Under the pieces are notes generated by a model, which did not search any database, was not told where the DNA came from, and saw nothing but the letters and a program-made list of their open reading frames with translations. Position numbers and translations under genes: made by a program. A stretch of 64,000 bases of DNA, from the NCBI GenBank assembly GCA_041672845.1, contig JBAYYV010000002.1:1-64000 (forward strand), given 5' to 3'. Below, piece by piece: positions 1-8,677 of the stretch; within the stretch, counting starts at the first letter, position 1, and each line of letters begins with the position of its first letter. This DNA is from JBAYDV01 sp041672845. GTDB lineage: Bacteria > Bacteroidota > Bacteroidia > Bacteroidales > UBA932.

Positions 1-1154
<1,154 letters not shown>

Positions 1155-1312
1155 ATATATTTATATCTTTTAGCTATCCTGACCAGTTGAAAATTTTTGA
1201 GTATTTACTCATTTTTTTCTTGACGAGGTTATTTTGTACTAACCTCTACCTATTACTCTTTCAATGCTATCAATGAACTTTTAATTATCTCCCATTTTCT
1301 TCAAACGGGCTG
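1155..1312 (-). other. rRNA operon leader
   Basis: This is the transcribed leader between the rRNA promoter and the 16S 5' end. It contains small inverted repeats, one around 1195-1215 (GAGTA/TACTC) and one around 1225-1250 (AGGTTA/TAACCT), that could form processing stems. No reading frame of note is present. Confidence 0.5.
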
Positions 1313-1343
1313 CAAAGATATGCAGATTTTTTTTTAATACAAA
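1313..1343 (-). promoter_or_regulatory. rRNA promoter, Bacteroidota sigma-type
   Basis: On the minus strand TTTG (1340-1343) is followed after exactly 19 bases by TATCTTTG (1313-1320). This fits the Bacteroidota housekeeping promoter (-33 TTTG, -7 TAnnTTTG). It sits about 160 bases before the 16S 5' end, which gives the leader its length. Confidence 0.8.
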
Positions 1344-1399
1344 TTTTTTTAACATTTTTTTCTTCCTTTTTCTCAAATTCTATTCTAAAAAATAATTTT

Positions 1400-1407
1400 T
1401 ATCTTTG
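1400..1407 (+). promoter_or_regulatory. Probable -7 element of the galK-like gene
   Basis: TATCTTTG lies 41 bases before the ATG at 1449. No clear TTTG is seen 17-21 bases upstream, so only the -7 element is supported. Confidence 0.5.
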
Positions 1408-1448
1408 TAGTCTAAACTTCATATAACTTAAACTAAAGAAAATAGTCT

Positions 1449-2747
1449 ATGATAGATACTTTGAATAAAGATTTTACCAAAATTTTTCACCATTCTGGTA
1501 AGATCTATAAATCTGGTGGAATTATTAATTTAATAGGAGAATATACTAATTTCTGTAAAACTCCGATAATAGCAGGTGTAACTGATAAATATATTTTTAC
1601 TAAAATCAAACTTAATATAGGAAATATAGTAAAAGTATATTCTTGTAATCTGCATTCTTATTACGAATTTCCTTTAAAAGATTGTGAAAATTTAGGGAAA
1701 CTGAAAGATCCTATAAATTCAAAGAATCCTAAACAAAAATGGATTTTATATATTTTCAGATTATGTCAGGAATTTTTAAATAGAGGCTATAAACTTAAAG
1801 GTTTTGATGCTGCTTTTATAGGTAATATTCCTTTCAGAGCAGGCATGTCATCCTCTACTGCTTTAATATCTACTTTTGCATGTGCCATTAATAATTTGCA
1901 GAATTTTAAAATACATAAGAAAGAGCTTTTTGTTATTTTACAAGAATGTGAAAAAGACTTGTATAAAAAAGGAATAGATAAAAAAGGAGGATGGAACAAT
2001 ATTAGTCCATTTATATCACTTCATGCAAAACAAAATAATTTAATCTTTTTTGATAGTGATATTTTAAAATATAAATATATTCCATTTGAAATATCTAAAT
2101 ATCATTTATTAATAGTAGATACTTCTAATAATTATGATAGAAACGCACCTATTTATGATGATATTTCAAATTCTTGTAATATGGTTTTAAAATGTGTTCA
2201 AAAAAGATTTGGAAATAATATAGAATCTTTGACTGACGCCAATATTTCTATGGTAAAAACCGTTAAACGTCGTATTACTAAGAAAGATTTTTTAAGAGCT
2301 GAATATGTTATTAATGAAAAACAAAGAATTCAAGAAACATTAAATGCTCTTTCCACTAATGATTTCGAAACAATAGGTAAATTAATGTATGAAGATTATT
2401 ATTGTTTAAAAAATCTTTATAAAACTCAGCGTGAAAAACTAGATTATCTAATGTTTATAGCTAAAAGAAGTAGAGTTACAGGAGCTAGGCCTATGAATAG
2501 AGAAGCTGGTGGAAGTACTATTAATTTAGTAAGAGAGCTTTATTACAATAGATTCATATCTTACGTAAATACCTTTTTTTATGAAAAGTTCAAATACAAA
2601 CCTTCCATTTATGAAGTCTCACTTATACAAGGCACTCATGAAATAAATATACATAATAATAAGAATTTAAAAAAATTAAAATTTTTAACGTTGAATACCA
2701 TAAAAGGTTTTTCTCTAAAAAGAAAGATTCTAACAAACAAAAACTAA
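1449..2747 (+). CDS. Galactokinase-like GHMP protein lacking catalytic residues
   Basis: A 432-residue protein that follows bacterial GalK end to end: the N-terminal signature (INLIGEYTN, 27-34), the GHMP ATP loop (GMSSSTA, 132-138) and the C-terminal motif (VTGARPMN...GGSTINLV, 343-361). Key positions are changed. The catalytic Arg of the GRxNLIGEHTDY signature is Ile25, and the sugar-binding Asp is Asn34. The CGIMDQ segment that carries the catalytic Asp reads GGWNNIS (180-186), without Asp. The glycine-rich GGGFGG is reduced to NREAGG. A lysine-rich tail of about 40 residues extends beyond the usual end. The frame is intact, so the gene may be kept for a non-kinase role, act on something else, or be in early decay. 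A fragment of a second galK follows at once. Homology is well supported; kinase activity is doubtful. Confidence 0.8.
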   Translation: MIDTLNKDFTKIFHHSGKIYKSGGIINLIGEYTNFCKTPIIAGVTDKYIFTKIKLNIGNIVKVYSCNLHSYYEFPLKDCENLGKLKDPINSKNPKQKWILYIFRLCQEFLNRGYKLKGFDAAFIGNIPFRAGMSSSTALISTFACAINNLQNFKIHKKELFVILQECEKDLYKKGIDKKGGWNNISPFISLHAKQNNLIFFDSDILKYKYIPFEISKYHLLIVDTSNNYDRNAPIYDDISNSCNMVLKCVQKRFGNNIESLTDANISMVKTVKRRITKKDFLRAEYVINEKQRIQETLNALSTNDFETIGKLMYEDYYCLKNLYKTQREKLDYLMFIAKRSRVTGARPMNREAGGSTINLVRELYYNRFISYVNTFFYEKFKYKPSIYEVSLIQGTHEINIHNNKNLKKLKFLTLNTIKGFSLKRKILTNKN

Positions 2748-2763
2748 CATAGTGTGTGTTCTT

Positions 2764-2925
2764 GTGATTATAGAAATAGAAAGGTTTAAAACTCATGTAG
2801 GTATGAGTAAATTATATGAAATAAATTGTGAAGCGTTAGATTTTTCAAATAATATAGATCAGAAATTTGGACACGAAACTAAAGTATATCCAGTAATTAT
2901 TAGTAATGGTTCTCATAAATTATAG
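2764..2925 (+). pseudogene. Remnant of a second galactokinase (C-terminal pieces)
   Basis: An open stretch of 53 codons ends at TAG 2923-2925 and has no convincing start. Its translation contains THVGMSKLYEINCEALDF (about codons 10-27) and then KVYPVIISNGSHKL at the end. From memory these match two parts of canonical Bacteroides GalK: the THHGMSKLYEVSCEELDF segment and the KVYDVVISDGS C-terminus. The roughly 50 residues normally between them, including the VTGxRMGGGFGG motif, are gone. This copy is closer to canonical GalK than the intact upstream gene, whose equivalent segment reads EDYYCLKNLYKTQREKLDYL. It is best explained as the eroded tail of a tandem galK. Confidence 0.72.
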
Positions 2926-2935
2926 TAATAAAATT

Positions 2936-2964
2936 TTTGAAACCTGAAAAATATTATATCTTTG
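2936..2964 (+). promoter_or_regulatory. tRNA-His promoter
   Basis: TTTG (2936-2939), 17 bases, TATCTTTG (2957-2964). It lies 40 bases before the tRNA and fits the Bacteroidota promoter pattern. Confidence 0.65.
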
Positions 2965-3004
2965 CATTCTTATAAAATCTTTTTATAAGATTATAGATAA
3001 ATAT

Positions 3005-3082
3005 GGTGGGTGTAGCTCAGTTGGTTAGAGTACTAGTTTGTGGCACTAGGGGTCGTGGGTTCGAAACCCATCACCCACCCCA
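3005..3082 (+). tRNA. tRNA-His (GTG)
   Basis: A full cloverleaf. The acceptor stem is G3006-G3012 with 3072-3078, and the extra 5' G (-1) typical of tRNA-His at 3005 faces C73 at 3079. The D arm, a TTTGTGG anticodon loop with anticodon GTG, and a TTCGAAA T loop are all present. CCA is encoded (3080-3082). Confidence 0.95.
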
Positions 3083-3093
3083 AATCACAAAGG

Positions 3094-3123
3094 AAGACTG
3101 GAATTTATTTCTAGTCTTTTTTA
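3094..3123 (+). terminator. Intrinsic terminator after tRNA-His
   Basis: A hairpin with AAGACT/AGTCTT at its base and GAA/TTC above is followed by a run of T. It lies 12 bases after the tRNA. Confidence 0.7.
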
Positions 3124-3295
3124 TATATTAGTATCAGTCATTATTTTCTAGAATAATTTTAAACTAATTCTATAGCTATAGTATTTATACTTAAAAATAT
3201 TTCTTTTGATATCCATAAAGATTGAAATATAAAAATTACTATTTCTGCCATATTCTAATATCATTTTATTAAATTTGTTATTAAATAATTTTATT

Positions 3296-3886
3296 ATGAA
3301 AAATCCATTTCATGTCTTTAATGATAGAAGATATATTTTTTTAAGAGCTTTTTTTGCTCTATTACTTGGTCTTGCTTTAATAATATGGCCAGAAATAGCA
3401 CAAGATACTTTGGTTATTATTATAGGAACTATTATCTTATTAATAGGCATTATATCTATAATTATAGCATATTCAAATAAAACTCAAATTAATACTTTAG
3501 TAGCCATAAATGGAATCGTAGATATACTTTTTGGAATAGTTTTAGTCTTATTCCCTACTTTTTTTGCAGGATTATTAATGTTTCTATTCGGTGCCATGTT
3601 AATATTCTTCGGCATTATGTCACTAATAGAATTAATACGAGCAAATAAATTAATTAAGGTATCTAATTTTCTTTGGCTGGGCCCAATACTTACTTTAATA
3701 TTTGGTATTGTTCTATTTATCAATCCTTTCAAAAGCGCTAAATGGCTTATTATATTTTTCGGAATAGGTATAATCCTTTATTCTCTAACTGAATTTTATA
3801 CTGCTATTAAAACTAGGAAAATAAATAGTCAATACACAGATGCTGAAATTTTAGCAGACGAAACTTCTGAAGAAACAAAAGTATAA
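3296..3886 (+). CDS. HdeD/DUF308-family membrane protein
   Basis: A 196-residue hydrophobic protein with about six membrane helices in pairs, short loops rich in glycine, and a charged C-terminal tail (ADETSEETKV). This is the layout of the HdeD/DUF308 family (acid-resistance membrane protein in E. coli). The ATG at 3296 gives MKNPFHVFNDRR, a reasonable cytoplasmic lead before the first helix; an upstream TTG at 3275 would add seven residues. It stands alone between two tRNA genes, so context says nothing about its job. No stress role can be shown from sequence. Confidence 0.75.
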   Translation: MKNPFHVFNDRRYIFLRAFFALLLGLALIIWPEIAQDTLVIIIGTIILLIGIISIIIAYSNKTQINTLVAINGIVDILFGIVLVLFPTFFAGLLMFLFGAMLIFFGIMSLIELIRANKLIKVSNFLWLGPILTLIFGIVLFINPFKSAKWLIIFFGIGIILYSLTEFYTAIKTRKINSQYTDAEILADETSEETKV

Positions 3887-3908
3887 AATATTTAAAGCAA
3901 ATCTAACA

Positions 3909-3929
3909 AGTACTAAACACCTTAGTACT
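3909..3929 (-). terminator. Hairpin overlapping the 3' end of tRNA-Arg
   Basis: A perfect 8-bp inverted repeat (AGTACTAA/TTAGTACT, 5-base loop). Its first four minus-strand bases are the last four of the tRNA. The tail is not a clean T run, so it may be a processing or terminator stem. Confidence 0.4.
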
Positions 3930-3997
3930 CCCGAAGAGAATCGAACTCTTATCTTAGGAATCGGAATCCTATATTCTATCCATTGAACTACGGGAGC
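3926..3997 (-). tRNA. tRNA-Arg (CCG)
   Basis: A minus-strand cloverleaf. The acceptor arm is 3991-3997 with 3927-3933 (G1 faces U72), the anticodon stem is TAGGA/TCCTA with loop TTCCGAT, so the anticodon is CCG. The T loop is TTCGATT, and the discriminator A is at 3926. No CCA is encoded, in contrast to the nearby tRNA-His. Confidence 0.93.
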
Positions 3998-4023
3998 AAA
4001 AAATCTGAGAAATTGATTTACTA

Positions 4024-4031
4024 CAAAGGTA
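4024..4031 (-). promoter_or_regulatory. -7 element for tRNA-Arg
   Basis: TACCTTTG on the minus strand, 27 bases before the tRNA 5' end. It lies 13 bases from the divergent fabD -7 element. Confidence 0.5.
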
Positions 4032-4044
4032 TCAATAAAAATTT

Positions 4045-4052
4045 TATCTTTG
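4045..4052 (+). promoter_or_regulatory. -7 element for fabD
   Basis: TATCTTTG, 27 bases before the fabD ATG. The matching TTTG upstream is not clear, possibly because the divergent tRNA-Arg promoter occupies that space. Confidence 0.5.
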
Positions 4053-4078
4053 TAGTTCAATTAAAAAAATAGATTTTT

Positions 4079-4933
4079 ATGAAAGCATATGTTTTTCCTG
4101 GTCAAGGAACTCAGTTTAAGGGAATGGCTAAAGACTTATATGAGTCTAACCCCAGCGTAAAAGCTCTGTTTAACAAGGCTAATAAAATATTAAACTTCGA
4201 TATTATTAATATAATGTTTAATGGTTCTGCTGAAGAACTTAAACAAACTAAAGTTACTCAACCTGCTATCTTTTTGCATTCTGTAGCTTCGGCTATGGTT
4301 TTAGGAGATGATTTTAAGCCTGACATGGTCGCTGGTCATTCATTAGGTGAATTTTCCGCATTAGTAGCTTCAAAAGCTATGTCTTTCGAAAACGGTTTAA
4401 AACTAGTATCCACCCGTGCTTTAGCTATGCAAAAAGCTTGTGAAAAAGAACCTTCTACTATGGCAGCTATTTTAGGTCTTGCTGATGAAGTAGTAGAAGA
4501 TATTTGTAAAAAAGTAGATGGAATAGTTATTCCTGCTAATTATAATTGTCCTGGACAATTAGTTATTTCAGGTACTGTAGAAGCCATTGATAAAACTTGT
4601 GAATTAGCCAAAGAAGCTGGAGCAAGACGTTCTATTAAACTATCCGTAGGAGGTGCTTTCCATTCTCCATTAATGGAATCAGCTCGTAAAGAATTGGCCT
4701 CAGCCATAGAAACTACAGAAATTTCTAAACCTATATGTCCTATATATCAGAATGTGGATGGATTACCTCATACTGATCCAAAAGAAATTAAAGATAATTT
4801 ATTAATGCAGTTAACATCTCCTGTAAGATGGACTCAAACTGTATTAAATATGAAAAAGGATGGCATGACAGAATTTGTAGAACTAGATCCTGGAAAAGTC
4901 TTAACTGGTCTCATTTCTAAGTGTCTTAAATAA
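4079..4933 (+). CDS. fabD: Malonyl-CoA:ACP transacylase
   Basis: FabD moves the malonyl group from CoA to acyl carrier protein, the entry step of type II fatty-acid synthesis in the cytoplasm. The 284-residue length is usual. Visible motifs are the start MKAYVFPGQGTQ, the nucleophile elbow GHSLGEFSAL with Ser88, Arg113 in STRALAMQ, and the catalytic His195 in GGAFHSPLM. The gene stands apart from the fabHFZG group at 16.9-20.3 kb and has its own -7 element 27 bases upstream, so transcription begins close to the start codon. Confidence 0.96.
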   Translation: MKAYVFPGQGTQFKGMAKDLYESNPSVKALFNKANKILNFDIINIMFNGSAEELKQTKVTQPAIFLHSVASAMVLGDDFKPDMVAGHSLGEFSALVASKAMSFENGLKLVSTRALAMQKACEKEPSTMAAILGLADEVVEDICKKVDGIVIPANYNCPGQLVISGTVEAIDKTCELAKEAGARRSIKLSVGGAFHSPLMESARKELASAIETTEISKPICPIYQNVDGLPHTDPKEIKDNLLMQLTSPVRWTQTVLNMKKDGMTEFVELDPGKVLTGLISKCLK

Positions 4934-4966
4934 TAAGTATTCTTCCATATTTATATGAAATTTACT

Positions 4967-4974
4967 TATATTTG
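4967..4974 (+). promoter_or_regulatory. Probable -7 element of nifJ
   Basis: TATATTTG, 85 bases before the nifJ ATG. No good TTTG lies 17-21 bases upstream. The leader that follows holds the hairpin at 4982-5005. Confidence 0.4.
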
Positions 4975-5059
4975 TAAAGATACCGAGCTTTCTTTTAAGC
5001 ACGGTTTAATTGATGTAAAAAAAATAACTAAATAATAATATTAATTTAACTTCATAATA

Positions 5060-8000
5060 ATGGCAAAAGAAAAAACATTTATTACCTGTGATGGTAACTA
5101 TGCTGCTGCTCACGTAGCATATATGTTTAGCGAACATGCTGCTATTTATCCTATCACGCCTTCTTCTACGATGGCTGAGTTAATAGATGAATGGGCTGCT
5201 AACGGAAAGAAAAATATTTTCGGAGAAACTGTAAAAGTTACCGAAATGCAAAGTGAAGGTGGAGCTTCAGGAGCTGTACATGGTTCATTACAAGCCGGTG
5301 CACTTACTTCTACATTCACCGCTTCACAAGGATTACTTCTTATGATTCCTAATATGTATAAAATAGCTGGAGAATTACTTCCTGCTGTTTTCCATGTATC
5401 TGCTAGAACAATCGCTTCTCACGCTTTATCTATTTTCGGAGACCATTCTGATATCATGGCTACTCGTCAGACAGGATTTGCTCTTCTTTCTTCTACTAGT
5501 GTTCAAGAATCTATGGATTTAGCTGCTGTCACACATTTAGCAGCTATTAAATCAAGTATCCCTTTCATTCATTTTTTTGATGGGTTCAGAACTTCTCATG
5601 AAATTCAAAAAATTGAAGTTCTTCCTACTGAAGAATTAAAAGCTATGTTAAGTGAAAAATCACTTAAAAAATTCCGTGAAAGAGCTATGACACCGAACAA
5701 GCCTGTTACTAGAGGAACTGCTCAGAATCCTGATGTGTATTTCCAAGCTTGTGAATCTACTAATAAATATTACGATGAAGTTCCAGACATAGTAGCTCGT
5801 TATATGGGTGAAGTAGGAGAATTAACTGGCCGTCATCATTTACCATTTGATTATTACGGAGATCCTAAAGCTACTAATATTATTATAGCTATGGGTTCTG
5901 TTTGTGAAACAGCACAAGAAGTAATAGATAACTTAATAGCTAAAGGTGAAAAAGTAGGTTTAATTACAGTTCATTTATTCAGACCTTTCTCTGCTAAATA
6001 TTTTTTAAGAGCTCTTCCTGATACAGTTAAGAAAATCGCTGTACTTGATAGGACTAAAGAACCAGGTGCTCTAGGAGAGCCTCTTTATATGGACATTAAG
6101 ACTATTTTATCTGACCAAAGAGATAAAGCTCCTATAGTAGTAGGTGGTAGATATGGCCTTTCTTCTAAGAATACTTCTCCTGCCCAAATATTTGCTGTAT
6201 TTGAAAATCTTAGAAAAGATAATCCTAAAAATGATTTCACTATAGGTATTACCGATGATGTAACTTTCAAATCTCTCCCTTTAGAGGAAGAAGTTTCATT
6301 GGCTAAAAAAGGCACATACGAATGTAAATTCTATGGTCTTGGTTCAGATGGTACAGTAGGTGCTAACAAAAACACCATTAAAATTATAGGTAATAACACT
6401 GACAAATATTGTCAAGGTTATTTCGATTATGATTCTAAAAAATCTGGTGGATACACTTGTTCTCACTTAAGATTCGGTAATCAGCCTATCACTTCTCCTT
6501 ATTTAGTAAACACTCCAGACTTCGTCGCTTGTCACGTTACTTCATATTTAACTAAATATGATATCTTAGATGGTATTAAAAATAATGGTACCTTCTTACT
6601 AAATTCTATATTTTCAGTAGAAGAAACTCTTACAATGATTCCTGATAATGTAAAAGAAATCATCGCTAAACAGAACATTAAGATGTATATCATTAATGCT
6701 ACTAAAATCGCTGAAGAAATAGGTCTAGGAAATAGAACGAATACTATACTTCAATCAGCTTTCTTTAAAATCACAAACATTATTTCTTACAAAGATGCTG
6801 TGAAATTTATGAAAGAAGCCATTAAGAAATCTTATGGTAAGAAAGGTGATAATATCGTTAATATGAACTATGCAGCTGTAGATAGAGGTGCAGAATATAC
6901 TAAAATCGAAGTTCCTACAGAATGGAAAAATGTTCATGGTAAATTCCAGCCTGCTACATTTAATAGACTTGCTCCAGACTGGGTAAGAAATGTAGCTGAT
7001 TTAGTTAATTGCCAGAAAGGTGATACTATTCCTGTAAGTGCTTTCACTGGTAGTTTCGTAGATGGTACTATTCCTTCAGGTACAGCCGCTTATGAAAAAA
7101 GAGGTTCTGCTATAAATGTACCAGAATGGGATCCTGAAAAATGTATACAATGTAACCAATGTTCATTCGTTTGTCCTCACGCAGCTATTCGCCCTTTCTT
7201 ATATAAAGATGAAGAAGTAGATTCTATTCCTAAAGGCCTTAAGTCAGCAGCTGGTAAAACTAACGTTAAAGAATACAAATTCACAATACAGATTTCTCCT
7301 ATGGATTGTACTGGTTGTGGTAATTGTGTAAATACATGTCCTGTAGGTGCATTATCTCTAAAGAAAATAAACACACAAATGGATCAACAGCCTATATTTG
7401 ATTTCTTACATACTAATGTAGGTTACAAAGAAAATGTTGTTCCTAAAACTAAAAGTTTAAAAAATTCTCAGTTTGCACAGCCTCTATTTGAATTCTCAGG
7501 TGCTTGTGCTGGATGTGGTGAAACTCCTTATTTGAAAAATATCACACAATTATTTGGTGATAGAATGATGATAGCTAACGCTACAGGTTGTTCTTCTATT
7601 TATTCTGCTTCATTCCCATCTTCTCCATATTGTACAGATAAAAACGGTCATGGTCCAGCTTGGGCAAATTCATTATTTGAAGATGCAGCTGAATTCGGCC
7701 TTGGTATGTATTTAGGTACTGAAAGACGTCGTGATTCTATTGCACATCTCATGAAAGAAGGTTTAGAAAACAATAGTTGTCCTTCAGAAATTAAAGTTCT
7801 TTATGAAAAATGGTTATCTAACAGAGCTAATGCTGAAATCACAAGAGAAATTCAAGGAAACTTAGTTCCACTATTAGAAAAATCAGATATTGAATCTTGC
7901 AAACGACTATTAGAGTTAAAAGACCTTATAAATACACGTAGTCAATGGATAGTCGGTGGAGATGGTTGGGCATATGATATTGGATACGGTGGCCTTGACC

Positions 8001-8584
8001 ATGTCCTTGCATCTGGTGAAAACGTAAATGTAATAGTACTTGATACTGAAGTTTATTCTAACACAGGTGGACAATCATCTAAATCTACTCCTGCTGGTGC
8101 TGTAGCTAAATTCGCATCATCTGGTAAAAAGATTCGTAAAAAAGACCTTGGGATGATGGCTATAAATTATGGTTATGTATATGTAGCTCAAGTAGCTATG
8201 GGTGCAAACCCTGCACAATACTTCAATGTATTAAAAGAAGCTGAAGCTTATGATGGACCTTCTCTAATTATCGCTTATGCTCCATGTATTAATCATGGTT
8301 TGAAAGCAGGTATGGGTAAGAGCCAGAAAGAAGAAAAATTAGCTGTAGATTGTGGTTATTGGCATTTATATAGATTCAATCCTTCTCTAATAGAAGAATC
8401 TAAAAATCCATTCTCACTTGACAGTAAAGAACCTAAATGGGAAGACTTCCAAGGATTCCTTAAGGGTGAAGTAAGATATGCTTCTCTTAATAAAACTTTC
8501 CCTGATCAAGCTAAAATACTCTTTAAGAAAACTGAAGAATATGCTAAGCTTAGATACGAGTCATATAAAAAACTTACTAAATAA
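5060..8584 (+). CDS. nifJ: Pyruvate:ferredoxin (flavodoxin) oxidoreductase
   Basis: A single-chain homodimer-type PFOR of 1174 residues. It oxidises pyruvate to acetyl-CoA and CO2 and reduces ferredoxin or flavodoxin in the anaerobic cytoplasm. In order: the pyruvate-binding domain (YPITPSSTMAE near 32), the transketolase-like domains, a two-[4Fe-4S] ferredoxin insert (CIQCNQCSFVCP near 695 and CTGCGNCVNTCP near 750), the proximal-cluster motif CAGCGETPY near 815, and the thiamine diphosphate site GDGWAYDIGYGG near 967 with the distal VYSNTGGQ. All cluster cysteines are present. The gene is single, with its own promoter and a strong bidirectional terminator just after it. Its electrons can feed the Rnf complex encoded at 43.7-48.7 kb. 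Confidence 0.97.
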   Translation: MAKEKTFITCDGNYAAAHVAYMFSEHAAIYPITPSSTMAELIDEWAANGKKNIFGETVKVTEMQSEGGASGAVHGSLQAGALTSTFTASQGLLLMIPNMYKIAGELLPAVFHVSARTIASHALSIFGDHSDIMATRQTGFALLSSTSVQESMDLAAVTHLAAIKSSIPFIHFFDGFRTSHEIQKIEVLPTEELKAMLSEKSLKKFRERAMTPNKPVTRGTAQNPDVYFQACESTNKYYDEVPDIVARYMGEVGELTGRHHLPFDYYGDPKATNIIIAMGSVCETAQEVIDNLIAKGEKVGLITVHLFRPFSAKYFLRALPDTVKKIAVLDRTKEPGALGEPLYMDIKTILSDQRDKAPIVVGGRYGLSSKNTSPAQIFAVFENLRKDNPKNDFTIGITDDVTFKSLPLEEEVSLAKKGTYECKFYGLGSDGTVGANKNTIKIIGNNTDKYCQGYFDYDSKKSGGYTCSHLRFGNQPITSPYLVNTPDFVACHVTSYLTKYDILDGIKNNGTFLLNSIFSVEETLTMIPDNVKEIIAKQNIKMYIINATKIAEEIGLGNRTNTILQSAFFKITNIISYKDAVKFMKEAIKKSYGKKGDNIVNMNYAAVDRGAEYTKIEVPTEWKNVHGKFQPATFNRLAPDWVRNVADLVNCQKGDTIPVSAFTGSFVDGTIPSGTAAYEKRGSAINVPEWDPEKCIQCNQCSFVCPHAAIRPFLYKDEEVDSIPKGLKSAAGKTNVKEYKFTIQISPMDCTGCGNCVNTCPVGALSLKKINTQMDQQPIFDFLHTNVGYKENVVPKTKSLKNSQFAQPLFEFSGACAGCGETPYLKNITQLFGDRMMIANATGCSSIYSASFPSSPYCTDKNGHGPAWANSLFEDAAEFGLGMYLGTERRRDSIAHLMKEGLENNSCPSEIKVLYEKWLSNRANAEITREIQGNLVPLLEKSDIESCKRLLELKDLINTRSQWIVGGDGWAYDIGYGGLDHVLASGENVNVIVLDTEVYSNTGGQSSKSTPAGAVAKFASSGKKIRKKDLGMMAINYGYVYVAQVAMGANPAQYFNVLKEAEAYDGPSLIIAYAPCINHGLKAGMGKSQKEEKLAVDCGYWHLYRFNPSLIEESKNPFSLDSKEPKWEDFQGFLKGEVRYASLNKTFPDQAKILFKKTEEYAKLRYESYKKLTK

Positions 8585-8605
8585 GTTTGCATTATACCAT
8601 AAAGT

Positions 8606-8639
8606 AAAAGGTCCGTTGAATAATCAACGGACCTTTTAT
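8606..8639. terminator. Bidirectional terminator between nifJ and atpG
   Basis: A 14-bp perfect stem (AAAAGGTCCGTTGA and its complement) with a 4-base loop, A-rich on one side and T-rich on the other. It serves converging nifJ (plus) and the atp operon (minus). Confidence 0.9.
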
Positions 8640-8677
8640 TATATTTTAATCTGTTCTGTTTATATTAGAACAATTAT

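Noticed and set aside
3484..4060. Minus-strand frames across the HdeD-like gene and tRNA-Arg
   Set aside because: One is the reverse of a hydrophobic gene, the other reads through a tRNA. Neither has a promoter or family features.
4955..5035. 26-codon frame upstream of nifJ as a gene
   Set aside because: Too short to judge, and it overlaps the probable -7 element. Reported only as an observation in the nifJ leader.
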